Positions 25,555 to 32,774 of a stretch of 52,042 nucleotides of DNA are shown here, in pieces. The DNA is from Oscillospiraceae bacterium (GTDB lineage: Bacteria; Bacillota; Clostridia; Oscillospirales; Ruminococcaceae), in contig JAFQUQ010000058.1 of NCBI GenBank assembly GCA_017408395.1, positions 1 through 52,042 on the forward strand. Direction: 5' to 3'. Within the stretch, counting starts at the first letter, position 1. Each line of letters opens with the position of its first letter. The position numbers and the translations under genes are program-made. The notes below the pieces were generated by a model that was not told the origin of the DNA, searched no databases, and saw only the letters and a program-made list of their open reading frames with translations.

Positions 25555-25995
25555 ATTAAGATATTAATTGACGCAGACGGCTGTCCTGTTGTAAAAAAGG
25601 TAATTGAAATTTCACAGATGAATGATGTAAAATGCATAATTGTGTGTGATTCCTGTCATATTTTCAAAACAGATTATGCAGAAGTGATAACAGTGGACAA
25701 GGGTGCTGACAGCGCTGATTTTAAAATTGCAAATCTTGCTGAGCAGGGAGATATTGTGGTTACGCAGGATTACGGACTGGCGGCAATGTGTCTGGCAAAA
25801 AAAGCGGAGGTGGTAAATCAGGACGGTATGATTTACACAGATGAAAACATTGACGCCCTGCTTTTGTCACGACATACAGCAAAGAAAATAAGAAAAGGCG
25901 GAGGACGTCTTAAAGGTCCTCCGCCGAGAACTGCCGCACAGGGCAGAAAATTTGCGGAAATATTTGCGGAAATGGTAGAAAAAAAGCGCAAATAA
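25555..25995 (+). CDS. YaiI/YqxD (DUF188) family protein with probable ATT start
   Basis: 146-aa member of the YaiI/YqxD family, a PIN-like putative nuclease fold. It has ILIDADGCPVVKKVI at the N terminus, VDKGADSADFKIANLA (about 48), VVTQDYGLAAM (about 68) and the basic KKIRKGGGRLKGPPPRTA tail segment. Family proteins begin with a Met at the position that here is the codon ATT (25555). The sequence AGGAAGTGGT (25541-25550) is an 8/10 match to the full anti-Shine-Dalgarno complement, with GGAAG ending 8 nt before this ATT. The alternative GTG at 25546 lies inside that site. No ATG is available. The exact biochemical role is unknown. Confidence 0.85.
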   Translation: MKILIDADGCPVVKKVIEISQMNDVKCIIVCDSCHIFKTDYAEVITVDKGADSADFKIANLAEQGDIVVTQDYGLAAMCLAKKAEVVNQDGMIYTDENIDALLLSRHTAKKIRKGGGRLKGPPPRTAAQGRKFAEIFAEMVEKKRK

Positions 25996-26014
25996 AAAAT
26001 ATTTGCACTTTTTC
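25988..26014 (+). terminator. Terminator of the YaiI-family gene
   Basis: GCAAATA/TATTTGC stem overlapping the stop codon, followed by TTTTT. Confidence 0.7.
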
Positions 26015-26025
26015 CGTTTATAAAA

Positions 26026-26568
26026 TCAATCTTCTATCTGTTTTCCGAGAAACTGTGCCGCTGCCTGAATAAGATTCTGCTGAACTTCATTTGCTACGGC
26101 ATTATCGTTTGGTGCAAGAAACGCAACTGCACCCGTTACATCACCGGAAGCGAGAATCGGAGTGCAGGCAAGAGCTGCTCTGTCAATACCTTCAACAGGG
26201 AAAACTTTTGCGTCGTTAGGGGAGGAGCAGATGTAATTCTTTCTGCTTTCCAGATACTCTTCAAGTGCTCTTGAAACACGTCTTTCGCTGAATTCCTTCT
26301 TCTGTACACCTGCTACCGCAACAACGTGGTCACGGTCAAAAATTACCGTAGGGCAGTTGGCAAGTTTGGTCATAACTTCTGCAACCTGCGATGCGGAGTC
26401 TGCCATTTCGTTTATTGCAGAATATTTCTTGAAAATAACTTCGCCGTCGTTGCTTGTGTAGATTTCGAGGGGGTCGCCCTCACGGATACGCATAGTGCGT
26501 CTGATTTCCTTAGGAATAACGACCCTGCCCAGATCGTCTATTCTTCTTACAATGCCTGTTGCTTTCAT
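26026..26568 (-). CDS. spoVT: Stage V sporulation protein T
   Basis: Forespore transcription factor that tunes sigma-G genes. 180 aa, the family length. The N-terminal AbrB-type swapped-hairpin DNA-binding domain (1-50) reads MKATGIVRRIDDLGRVVIPK then EIRRTMRIREGDPLEIY. The C-terminal GAF-like domain (about 55-178) includes VAVAGVQKKEFSERRVS and SGDVTGAVAFLAP. GGAGGA precedes the ATG. A TATAAT-like box with a GCATA element upstream (about 26636-26667, minus strand) could be a sigma-A or sigma-F/G promoter; the spacing does not decide. The gene is monocistronic. Confidence 0.95.
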   Translation of the reverse strand: MKATGIVRRIDDLGRVVIPKEIRRTMRIREGDPLEIYTSNDGEVIFKKYSAINEMADSASQVAEVMTKLANCPTVIFDRDHVVAVAGVQKKEFSERRVSRALEEYLESRKNYICSSPNDAKVFPVEGIDRAALACTPILASGDVTGAVAFLAPNDNAVANEVQQNLIQAAAQFLGKQIED

Positions 26569-26684
26569 AAATTATATTCCTCCAGATTTAATTAGCTGAT
26601 TAAATTTTGCAGTAATATTTTTTGTATCACAGGCAGGATTATACACTTTTTATATAAATTTATGCTGGTAATTTTTAATCGGAT

Positions 26685-27073
26685 TTATTGCATCAGATCA
26701 TTTTTTATCTTTGTAGTTGAAATTTCGGGAGTTCTTTCAAGATAAACTACCTTGCATTTTTTTTCAGAAAATCAAATTTTCCTTCCCAGTCATTTCCCAT
26801 AACAAAGGTATCGATTTTGTATTCATTTATATCGGTCATTTTCTGTTCCCAACAATATTCGGGAATAACCAGATCCACACATCTTAATGCTTCAAGCATT
26901 TTCTTGCGTTCTTCGTATGAGAAATAACATTTTTTCTGTTTTTCATTCCAATTGAACTCGTCCGTAGATAATGCTGCGATCAGATAATCTCCCAGATCCT
27001 TTGCTCTTTGAAGGAGCCTGATATGGCCGTAATGCAGAAAATCAAAGGTACCATATGTGATTACTCTTTTCAT
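26685..27073 (-). pseudogene. Glycerol-3-phosphate cytidylyltransferase, frameshifted
   Basis: TagD/Gct-type enzyme that makes CDP-glycerol for wall teichoic-acid-like polymers. The first 106 codons are intact: [19 protein letters not shown] carries the nucleotide-binding HxGH motif, and [11 protein letters not shown] the late conserved segment. A run of eight A (26757-26764) then puts the ORF out of frame. The other frame continues with [20 protein letters not shown], the normal C terminus of the family, to TAA at 26685. One missing A explains the break. Decay, a sequencing error or productive slippage on the A-run are all possible. Confidence 0.82.
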
Positions 27074-27084
27074 TTGCTTCTTCC

Positions 27085-27450
27085 GTCATTACGAAAAGTC
27101 GGAGCAAATAAAACGATTTATTTATCACAGGGGAGTCCGAGCTGTTTTTTAGTTCACATATTTTATTGTTGTCAGAAAATAAAATATCATTTCTCGGCGT
27201 TCCGATGAGTTTCATATCAATTTTACCGAAAGTCAGGTGCTTCATTATATCTGAGGTAAATTGATTTCCCATAAGCATTGTCATATCTTCGCAAACAAAA
27301 TCGCTGACATCATTTCCAAGCTGATCACGCTCCTTTTTTTAATGGAGTCCCGTGCCACGTTGTAAAAATAAGACGGCTTTTTTTATGACAGCATAATCTG
27401 AAAAGGAGAGCCTTTATCTTGCCAGTTATCCGTGTACCGCTGATATTGCG
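27085..27450 (-). pseudogene. CDP-glycerol glycerophosphotransferase remnant
   Basis: Remnant of a TagB/TagF-family transferase. On the minus strand one frame encodes SRLIFTTWHGTPLKK (27325-27380). After a run of seven A the next frame continues ERDQLGNDVSDF and later GKIDMKLIGTPRNDILF. The WHGTP and PRND signatures are typical of the family. Removing one A from the run restores the frame. About 200 C-terminal residues of the expected enzyme are missing, and the remaining tail runs into the cytidylyltransferase start. Confidence 0.72.
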
Positions 27451-27469
27451 TGCCATATCAGCATAAACA

Positions 27470-27735
27470 TTATCAACGATACCCTGTTACTTTATTCGGA
27501 CAGCAGGTTGTTCTTGTCGGGGCAGGTGGTTCAACAACACTCAGGGATAATTATTTTTTCCTTGACTGCTCGTATATGTATTGCCTGATGAAATATGGCG
27601 TTGTTATTACATTAATGCTCATAGCCGCATACGTTATAATCGGAATGCGTCACAGACATAATGGAATTATTCTGTGGATAATTGCAATAACAGCATTAAA
27701 CTGTATGATTGCACACCATTTGCCTGATGTTTCAG
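27470..27735 (+). pseudogene. Wzy-like polysaccharide polymerase fragment, opposite strand
   Basis: A plus-strand frame encodes LRDNYFFLDCSYMYCLMKYG, a hydrophobic stretch of about 40 residues and TALNCMIAHHLPDV, which resemble the C-terminal part of O-antigen polymerase-type proteins. N-terminal transmembrane segments are absent. The fragment stops where a minus-strand glycosyltransferase fragment begins. Its opposite orientation implies an inversion inside the cluster. Family assignment rests on pattern memory only. Confidence 0.5.
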
Positions 27736-28353
27736 CTCATCGCCGTAATCGCCATCGCCGACTACTGTAAAAGTTACCTTGTCATTTTTTATTTGTGAAA
27801 GAGCAGATAAAATTCCCTGTACACCTTTATCACGAATAAGCCTGCCCACATAAATAAGCCGCAGTCCCTCACTCTTTACCTTTTGGTGCGATAAAAACTT
27901 TTCACAGTTCACATCTGTTAACGGATTTCTGCACATATGATTAGGGCAGACAAGCTGACAATCGTGTGCTGTATAAACTATCCTGCATTTGTGCCCTTCC
28001 TTTTTCCATTTTACAAGCTCAAGAATTACGGAAGGTGTAAGCTGATAGTTAAAATTATTGATGTGCACCGCATCGGGACAGAACTTCTCCAGTATTATAC
28101 GCAGTTTTTTGCGTGCTTCGGACGAGTAGATCGTCCTGAACGGATAGGAGAGTTTTGAAATAATCGAGCCGCTGTGAAAATCCATATTCGACGTATAGCA
28201 TTCACAACTGTTGCCGACGCATCTTTTTTCGTGTTCCATACCGAAATATTCCACAGTATGTCCGCATTCTGAAAGATACTGTCCCAGACACATCATATAT
28301 GTTTCTGAGCCGCCGTTTGCGTGCAGAAACTTATTTATCATCAAAATTTTCAT
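27727..28353 (-). pseudogene. GT4 glycosyltransferase with internal deletion and lost C terminus
   Basis: It begins normally with ILMINKFLHANGGSETYM and continues through FNYQLTPSVI and YTAHDCQLVCPNHMCRNP, the N-terminal Rossmann domain of family 4 transferases. At NCEKFLSH the sequence jumps to VKSEGLRLIYVGRLIRDKG, which belongs to the second domain, so about 100 residues are missing in frame. After VVGDGDYGDELKHQA the match ends and the frame enters the inverted polymerase fragment. It would not make a working enzyme. Confidence 0.75.
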
Positions 28354-29262
28354 CCTTGCTTCCTCACATACAAATCAAGCGTTTTCTGAACGACCTCATC
28401 CCAATTATACTTTTGGCATATAAAATCAGCTGCATCCGTTCTGTATCCGTCTGCCATATCGGGATTATCACATAATTCCTGCAATGAACTCTTCAATCCA
28501 TCCGTATCCGAATGTTTGAACACAACAGCCTTATTTTCCACAACCGAAGCACACTCAGGTATGTCACTTGTAAGACAGCAGCAGCCGTAACTCATCGCTT
28601 CCAATAAACTTAATGGCATTCCTTTAAGCTTGCTCGGAAGGCAATAAAGGTATGCACAGCTGAATAATTCTTCCAGTATATTCCCCTGAACAAAGCCCGT
28701 ACTTTTGGGTTATTTCCTGTGCAGTACGCTTTTCGGGACGATTTACGCCGTTAGGAATATAAACGGTTTCACGTCCGTATTTCTCCATAAAATAACGTTG
28801 AGTCTCTTTGGAAAGCACGATTATCTCATCGGCAAAACGCACCGCTGTTTTCTCACCGAACATAATATATTTTTTAGTTGCATTTTTCCATTTATCACGC
28901 TGCCAGTCCAGCCCGTGTATAGTTGCAACACATTTTTTACCAAACAGCTTCGGGAGCCACATCATAGCACATGGCCCCTCAGCGTGAAAATGCACCGCAT
29001 CATACTTACCGAATGCACATAAAATTGCTCCGAATATGCTGGATGTTACCGCCGCCAGACCTTTTTTATTTACAGTAGGGACGTTCTTCAGCCTTACGCC
29101 CTTGTATTCCTTTAACTTTTCAGAGTCATATTTTTTTTCGCTGACGTGATGTCCCGATCTGTTATAACATGTAACTTCATGCCCCTGATTTGTCATGCGT
29201 ACACTGAGCTGCTCTACAACTATTTCTACTCCGCCCTCACGAGAAGGGATTCGTTTATTATA
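28350..29262 (-). pseudogene. Second GT4 glycosyltransferase, broken
   Basis: The N-terminal part reads RIPSREGGVEIVVEQLS and EVTCYNRSGHHVS, then TIHGLDWQRDKW and VYIPNGVNRPE. After TQKYGL it joins, in another frame, to NILEELFSCAYLYCLPS and LKGMPLSLLEAMSYGCCCLTSDIPE, the donor-binding part. Roughly 70 residues and the reading frame are lost at the junction near 28695. The start codon is also missing, because an in-frame TGA sits at 29263 just before the first conserved residue. The last codons overlap the next GT4 gene by 4 bp, showing that the two were once an operon. Confidence 0.8.
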
Positions 29263-29339
29263 TCATACTGCATAACTATTTTTAAGCATTGGATTTATTA
29301 TTGTAAAATTCATCGGACTGTTACTTCAATAAAATTAAA

Positions 29340-30374
29340 TCAGTTCTGATTTTCCTTGAATCTGCATTCGTGTGAAATAAAAACAGCGTGGGAAATGGAG
29401 GGTATGCTTTCACCCTGCTGTGAAGCGGTTGTAGACATAAGGGCACCTGTTGCACAGAACAGGATGTTGTTCAGCTCACCGCTTTTTACTTTATCAAGAA
29501 AATATCCGCACAGTATTGAGCCTGAACAGCCGCATCCCGAACCGCCTGCGTGAACATCCTGATTGTCACGGTCAAACATCATCAGACCGCAGTCCTTATG
29601 CTGTCTGGAAATATCCACTCCCTCCATACGCAGCAGCTCTATCAGAAGCTCACTTCCCACAAGACCCAGGTCGCCTGTGATTATAGCATCAAAATCCGAC
29701 GGTTCCATTGAGGTGTCGTCAAGGAAGGTCTTTATTACATAAGCCGCCGCAGGTGCCATAGCCGCCCCCATATTGTTTGCGTCCGTAACACCAAGATCCA
29801 CGATTTTTCCTACTGTACACGCTCTTACAAAAGGAGCTTCGGATTTGGGAGAAACGATTACCGCACCCGAAGCCGTGCAGGTCCACTGCGCTGTGGGAGT
29901 ACGTACTCCGCCGTAGGAAAGGGGAAAGCGGAACTGTCTTTCGGCAGAGCAGAAATGTGATGATGTGATTGCGGCAATGTGACCGCCAATGCCGCTGTCG
30001 GTCATAAGGGAAGCCAGTGCAAGCCCCTCCGACATTGTTGAACAGGCACCGTATATTCCGAAAAGGGGAATGTTGAAATCACGGAGCCCGTAGGTTGAGC
30101 CGATACATTGATTGAGCAGGTCGCCTGCAAACATATAGTCGATATTTTCTGCTTTAAGACCGCCTTTTTCAAGTGCCTTTGCAAGAGTCCTCTTCTGAAG
30201 CTCGCTTTCGCCTTTTTCCCAGGTTTTCTGTCCGAAATAGCCGTCCTCCTCGGTTTCGTCGAAATAGCTGCCCATAGGGCCCTGACTTTCCATTTTTCCT
30301 GCAATTGCCGCATAGCTGCTTATGGTGGGTGGGTTATCCATAATAAACGTATTGCGTGAAAGCTTTCTTGCCAT
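29340..30374 (-). CDS. spoVAD: Stage V sporulation protein AD
   Basis: Thiolase-fold protein of the SpoVA channel that loads dipicolinic acid into the forespore. 344 aa, the usual length. It contains ENIDYMFAGDLLNQCIGSTYGLRD, the pseudo-active-site GIYGACSTMSEGLALAS near residue 107, SHFCSAERQFRFPL and HAGGSGCGCSGS. Normally it is encoded between spoVAC and spoVAE; here it stands alone, next to the decayed glycan cluster and downstream of the PPK2 gene. GGAGG 6 nt before ATG supports the start. Confidence 0.95.
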   Translation of the reverse strand: MARKLSRNTFIMDNPPTISSYAAIAGKMESQGPMGSYFDETEEDGYFGQKTWEKGESELQKRTLAKALEKGGLKAENIDYMFAGDLLNQCIGSTYGLRDFNIPLFGIYGACSTMSEGLALASLMTDSGIGGHIAAITSSHFCSAERQFRFPLSYGGVRTPTAQWTCTASGAVIVSPKSEAPFVRACTVGKIVDLGVTDANNMGAAMAPAAAYVIKTFLDDTSMEPSDFDAIITGDLGLVGSELLIELLRMEGVDISRQHKDCGLMMFDRDNQDVHAGGSGCGCSGSILCGYFLDKVKSGELNNILFCATGALMSTTASQQGESIPSISHAVFISHECRFKENQN

Positions 30375-30460
30375 TGCAAACCTCCGTAAAAATTTATTCA
30401 GGTTTATGTTTTCCCATAAGTTACGAAATATTCACAATTTATTCTCTTGACAAATGCAAA

Positions 30461-30501
30461 AAATCCCCGATATACAGCTTTTACTGTGTATCGGGGGATT
30501 T
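30461..30501 (-). terminator. Terminator of the PPK2 gene
   Basis: Long stem AAATCCCCGATATACAG/CTGTGTATCGGGGGATTT, extended by an outer AAATGCA/TGCATTT pairing. Confidence 0.8.
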
Positions 30502-30506
30502 GCATT

Positions 30507-31988
30507 TTAAGTTACGTCCTTAAGTGCCTTGTTGAGACGCTCGATTATAAGCTTCATAACCTTTATGCGGGCATACTTTTTGTCGTTGCCTTCAATTATG
30601 TGCCAAGGTGCGTCCTCAGTGGATGTAAGGGAGATCATACGGTCGATCGCAGGCTCGTAGAGATCCCATTTTTCACGGTTTCTCCAGTCCTCGTCCGTAA
30701 TTTTCCACTGCTTTTCGGGAGTGTTCTGTCTTTCCGTAAATCTGCGGAGCTGTTCGTCCTTGTCGATCTGAATCCAGAATTTCATCACGACAACGCCGCA
30801 GTCGGTAAGCTCCTGTTCAAATTCGTTTATTTCACGGTAAGCCATTTCACAGCGTTCCGACGGTGTAAACTTTTCAAGCTTTTCAACCATAACTCTGCCG
30901 TACCAGGAACGGTCAAAAATGGTGATGTGTCCTGTTTTGGGGAGAGCGTTCCAGAATCTCCATAAATAGTGGCGGTTCTTTTCTCTGCTGTCAGGTGCGG
31001 CAACGGGCACAGCCTCATAGCCTCTTGGGTCAAGCGCAGCACCCACACGCTTTATAGCACCGCCCTTGCCTGCTGCATCCCAGCCTTCAAATGCAAGAAC
31101 GACAGGAATTTTGTGCTTATAAATTTTACCGTGAAGCTTAGCAAGCTCCTTCTGAGCCTTTTTAAGCTCCTTGTCGTACTCGGTGGGGCTTAATTTTTTA
31201 TTGTCAAGCTTTACTTCGGAAAGTGCAGGCATATCAAGCAGTTTAAAGTCATCCACAGGAAGCGGCTCTTTAGGCTCAGGCTGTGAATTTACAGCATTTG
31301 TGATCTGACTTACAAGAATATTGAACAGCTGGAAGCGTGTAAAATGCTTGTCGGTAGTGTTGATGACCTTCCACTTGCTGTAAGGAGTGTTTGTCTTTTC
31401 AAGCATATCGTCAAACTGTTCGTAGTATTCATCATACTTTTTGTTACGCTTCTTGTCCAGACCCGTAACACGCCATTTTGTAGCACTGTCCTCTTTAAGC
31501 TTAAGGAAACGCTTTTTCTGCTCCTGACGGGAAATGTGCAGGAACAGCTTTATAATAAGGTAGCCGTCGTCGGTAAGCTGACGTTCAAATGTGTTTACCG
31601 AGCGTATACGTCTTTCGTATTCTTCCTTGGAGATGCCGTCCTCAAGCTTTGCGATGGCAAGCTCCTGATACCAGCTTCTGTCCATAATTGACATAGTGCC
31701 GTAAGCGGGGATATTTGCCCAGAAACGCTTCATAAGAGGGTATCTTTTTTCGGCGTCGTTTGCTGGCATTGTGGAACAGACCTTGAAAAATCTCGGGTCA
31801 AGCATTTTGATCATATCAGCAATGACCATACCCTTGCCTGAAGCGCCCCAGCCTTCGATAAGAATTATAACGGGCAGCTTTTTATCGCGTATTTTCTGCT
31901 GAAGCACGGATAAATTCTGCTCCAGCTCCTTTGTTACTTCTTTATAATCAGCGGATTTATTTTTGTTTACAAGAGCTTTTTCAAGCAT
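30507..31988 (-). CDS. Two-domain PPK2, polyphosphate:AMP phosphotransferase
   Basis: 493-aa protein with two PPK2 domains in tandem, the arrangement of class II enzymes such as Pap, which convert AMP and polyphosphate to ADP. The N-terminal domain (about 10-225) has IEGWGASGKGMVIADM and IMDRSWYQ. The C-terminal domain (about 280-490) has FEGWDAAGKGGAIKR, the DPRGYEAVPVAAP lid region and FDRSWYGRVMVEKLE. In this class usually only the C-terminal domain is active, and here it matches the consensus more closely. It lies 22 nt downstream of the TPR lipoprotein gene, so the two probably share a transcript. Confidence 0.9.
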   Translation of the reverse strand: MLEKALVNKNKSADYKEVTKELEQNLSVLQQKIRDKKLPVIILIEGWGASGKGMVIADMIKMLDPRFFKVCSTMPANDAEKRYPLMKRFWANIPAYGTMSIMDRSWYQELAIAKLEDGISKEEYERRIRSVNTFERQLTDDGYLIIKLFLHISRQEQKKRFLKLKEDSATKWRVTGLDKKRNKKYDEYYEQFDDMLEKTNTPYSKWKVINTTDKHFTRFQLFNILVSQITNAVNSQPEPKEPLPVDDFKLLDMPALSEVKLDNKKLSPTEYDKELKKAQKELAKLHGKIYKHKIPVVLAFEGWDAAGKGGAIKRVGAALDPRGYEAVPVAAPDSREKNRHYLWRFWNALPKTGHITIFDRSWYGRVMVEKLEKFTPSERCEMAYREINEFEQELTDCGVVVMKFWIQIDKDEQLRRFTERQNTPEKQWKITDEDWRNREKWDLYEPAIDRMISLTSTEDAPWHIIEGNDKKYARIKVMKLIIERLNKALKDVT

Positions 31989-32010
31989 AAAATCCCTCCA
32001 TACAGATATG

Positions 32011-32676
32011 TTACCTGTTTTTAACCTGATTTATACGTTCCCTGATGACGTCCATATTTTCGTAGCCGTATTTTTCGGCAAGAGCAAGCTCCTCGTCGGC
32101 TTTTTCGTATTCAAACGCCATAGTGTACGCAATTGCAAGATAAGCGTGGGCAGTTGCCTGTTCGGGGTACATTTCCGACGCTTTTTCGAGATAATCAATA
32201 GCGGTAAACGGCTTGTTGTTTGATATATAAATGGAGCCTAAGCTTACATAAAGTCCGACGGATTCGCTGTTTTCGGGGTCGTAAAGGAGAGCGTCTGAGT
32301 AAGCTTTCAGTGCTTCCTTTTCGTTGCCGAGCTTTCGGTAGCATACGCCTATCGTAACGTAGCTTTTGAAAATGTCGGGCTTGACCGCAACAGCTTTTTT
32401 GTGACAGTCAAGGCTTTTTTCGTAGTCGCCCGTCTTGAAATAGCACTCGCCCAGATAGTAGTAGAGGGTTTCCTCCTTGACGCTCTTCAATTCAAGAACG
32501 TCAGCTTCCGTAAGTGAAGTCAGGGCGGCAGAATAATCCGCATCTTTAAAAAGCTTTACGCCTTCTTCTACCAGCTTGTCAGACTTTGAATACTTGCCGC
32601 TGCAGGAGGTCAGCATAACCGCCGATAGAATTATCGCAGACACGATTGCTGCCGCAGCATTTTTCTTAAATTTCAT
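32011..32676 (-). CDS. TPR-repeat lipoprotein
   Basis: 221-aa lipoprotein with the lipobox LTSC near residue 25. About five tetratricopeptide repeats follow (for example LGECYFKTGDYEKSLDCHKKAVAVKP and IGVCYRKLGNEKEALKAYSDALLYDP). It is probably a scaffold on the outer face of the membrane. The ribosome site and ATG are 27 nt apart, with a 7-bp hairpin between them (32685-32702). Folding would bring them to a normal spacing. It precedes the PPK2 gene by 22 nt. Confidence 0.78.
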   Translation of the reverse strand: MKFKKNAAAAIVSAIILSAVMLTSCSGKYSKSDKLVEEGVKLFKDADYSAALTSLTEADVLELKSVKEETLYYYLGECYFKTGDYEKSLDCHKKAVAVKPDIFKSYVTIGVCYRKLGNEKEALKAYSDALLYDPENSESVGLYVSLGSIYISNNKPFTAIDYLEKASEMYPEQATAHAYLAIAYTMAFEYEKADEELALAEKYGYENMDVIRERINQVKNR

Positions 32677-32684
32677 AAACAGCC

Positions 32685-32711
32685 ATGCTTCGACGGAAGC
32701 ATATCCTCCTT
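32685..32711 (-). promoter_or_regulatory. Ribosome site separated from start by a hairpin
   Basis: On the minus strand AAAGGAGGA (32711-32703) is followed by hairpin ATGCTTC-CGTC-GAAGCAT (32702-32685), then 8 nt and the ATG at 32676. Looping out the stem leaves about 10 nt spacing. The stem's first ATG opens a 9-codon frame, MLPSKHGCL, whose TGA overlaps the start (ATGA), so translational coupling is an alternative. Confidence 0.6.
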
Positions 32712-32733
32712 TTAACAGGTTATATTCGTATTA

Positions 32734-32765
32734 AACGGCTGCCGCAGATTTTTGCAGCAGCCGTT
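32734..32765 (-). terminator. Terminator of the 508-aa protein gene
   Basis: AACGGCTGC/GCAGCCGTT stem with a short T-tail on the minus strand, just after the stop of the gene at 32775. Confidence 0.65.
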
Positions 32766-32774
32766 ATTGATATT

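Noticed and set aside
27450-27770. Plus-strand 106-codon ORF as an intact membrane protein gene
   Set aside because: No ribosome site, starts and ends inside rearranged remnants, and matches only the C-terminal part of a larger protein type.
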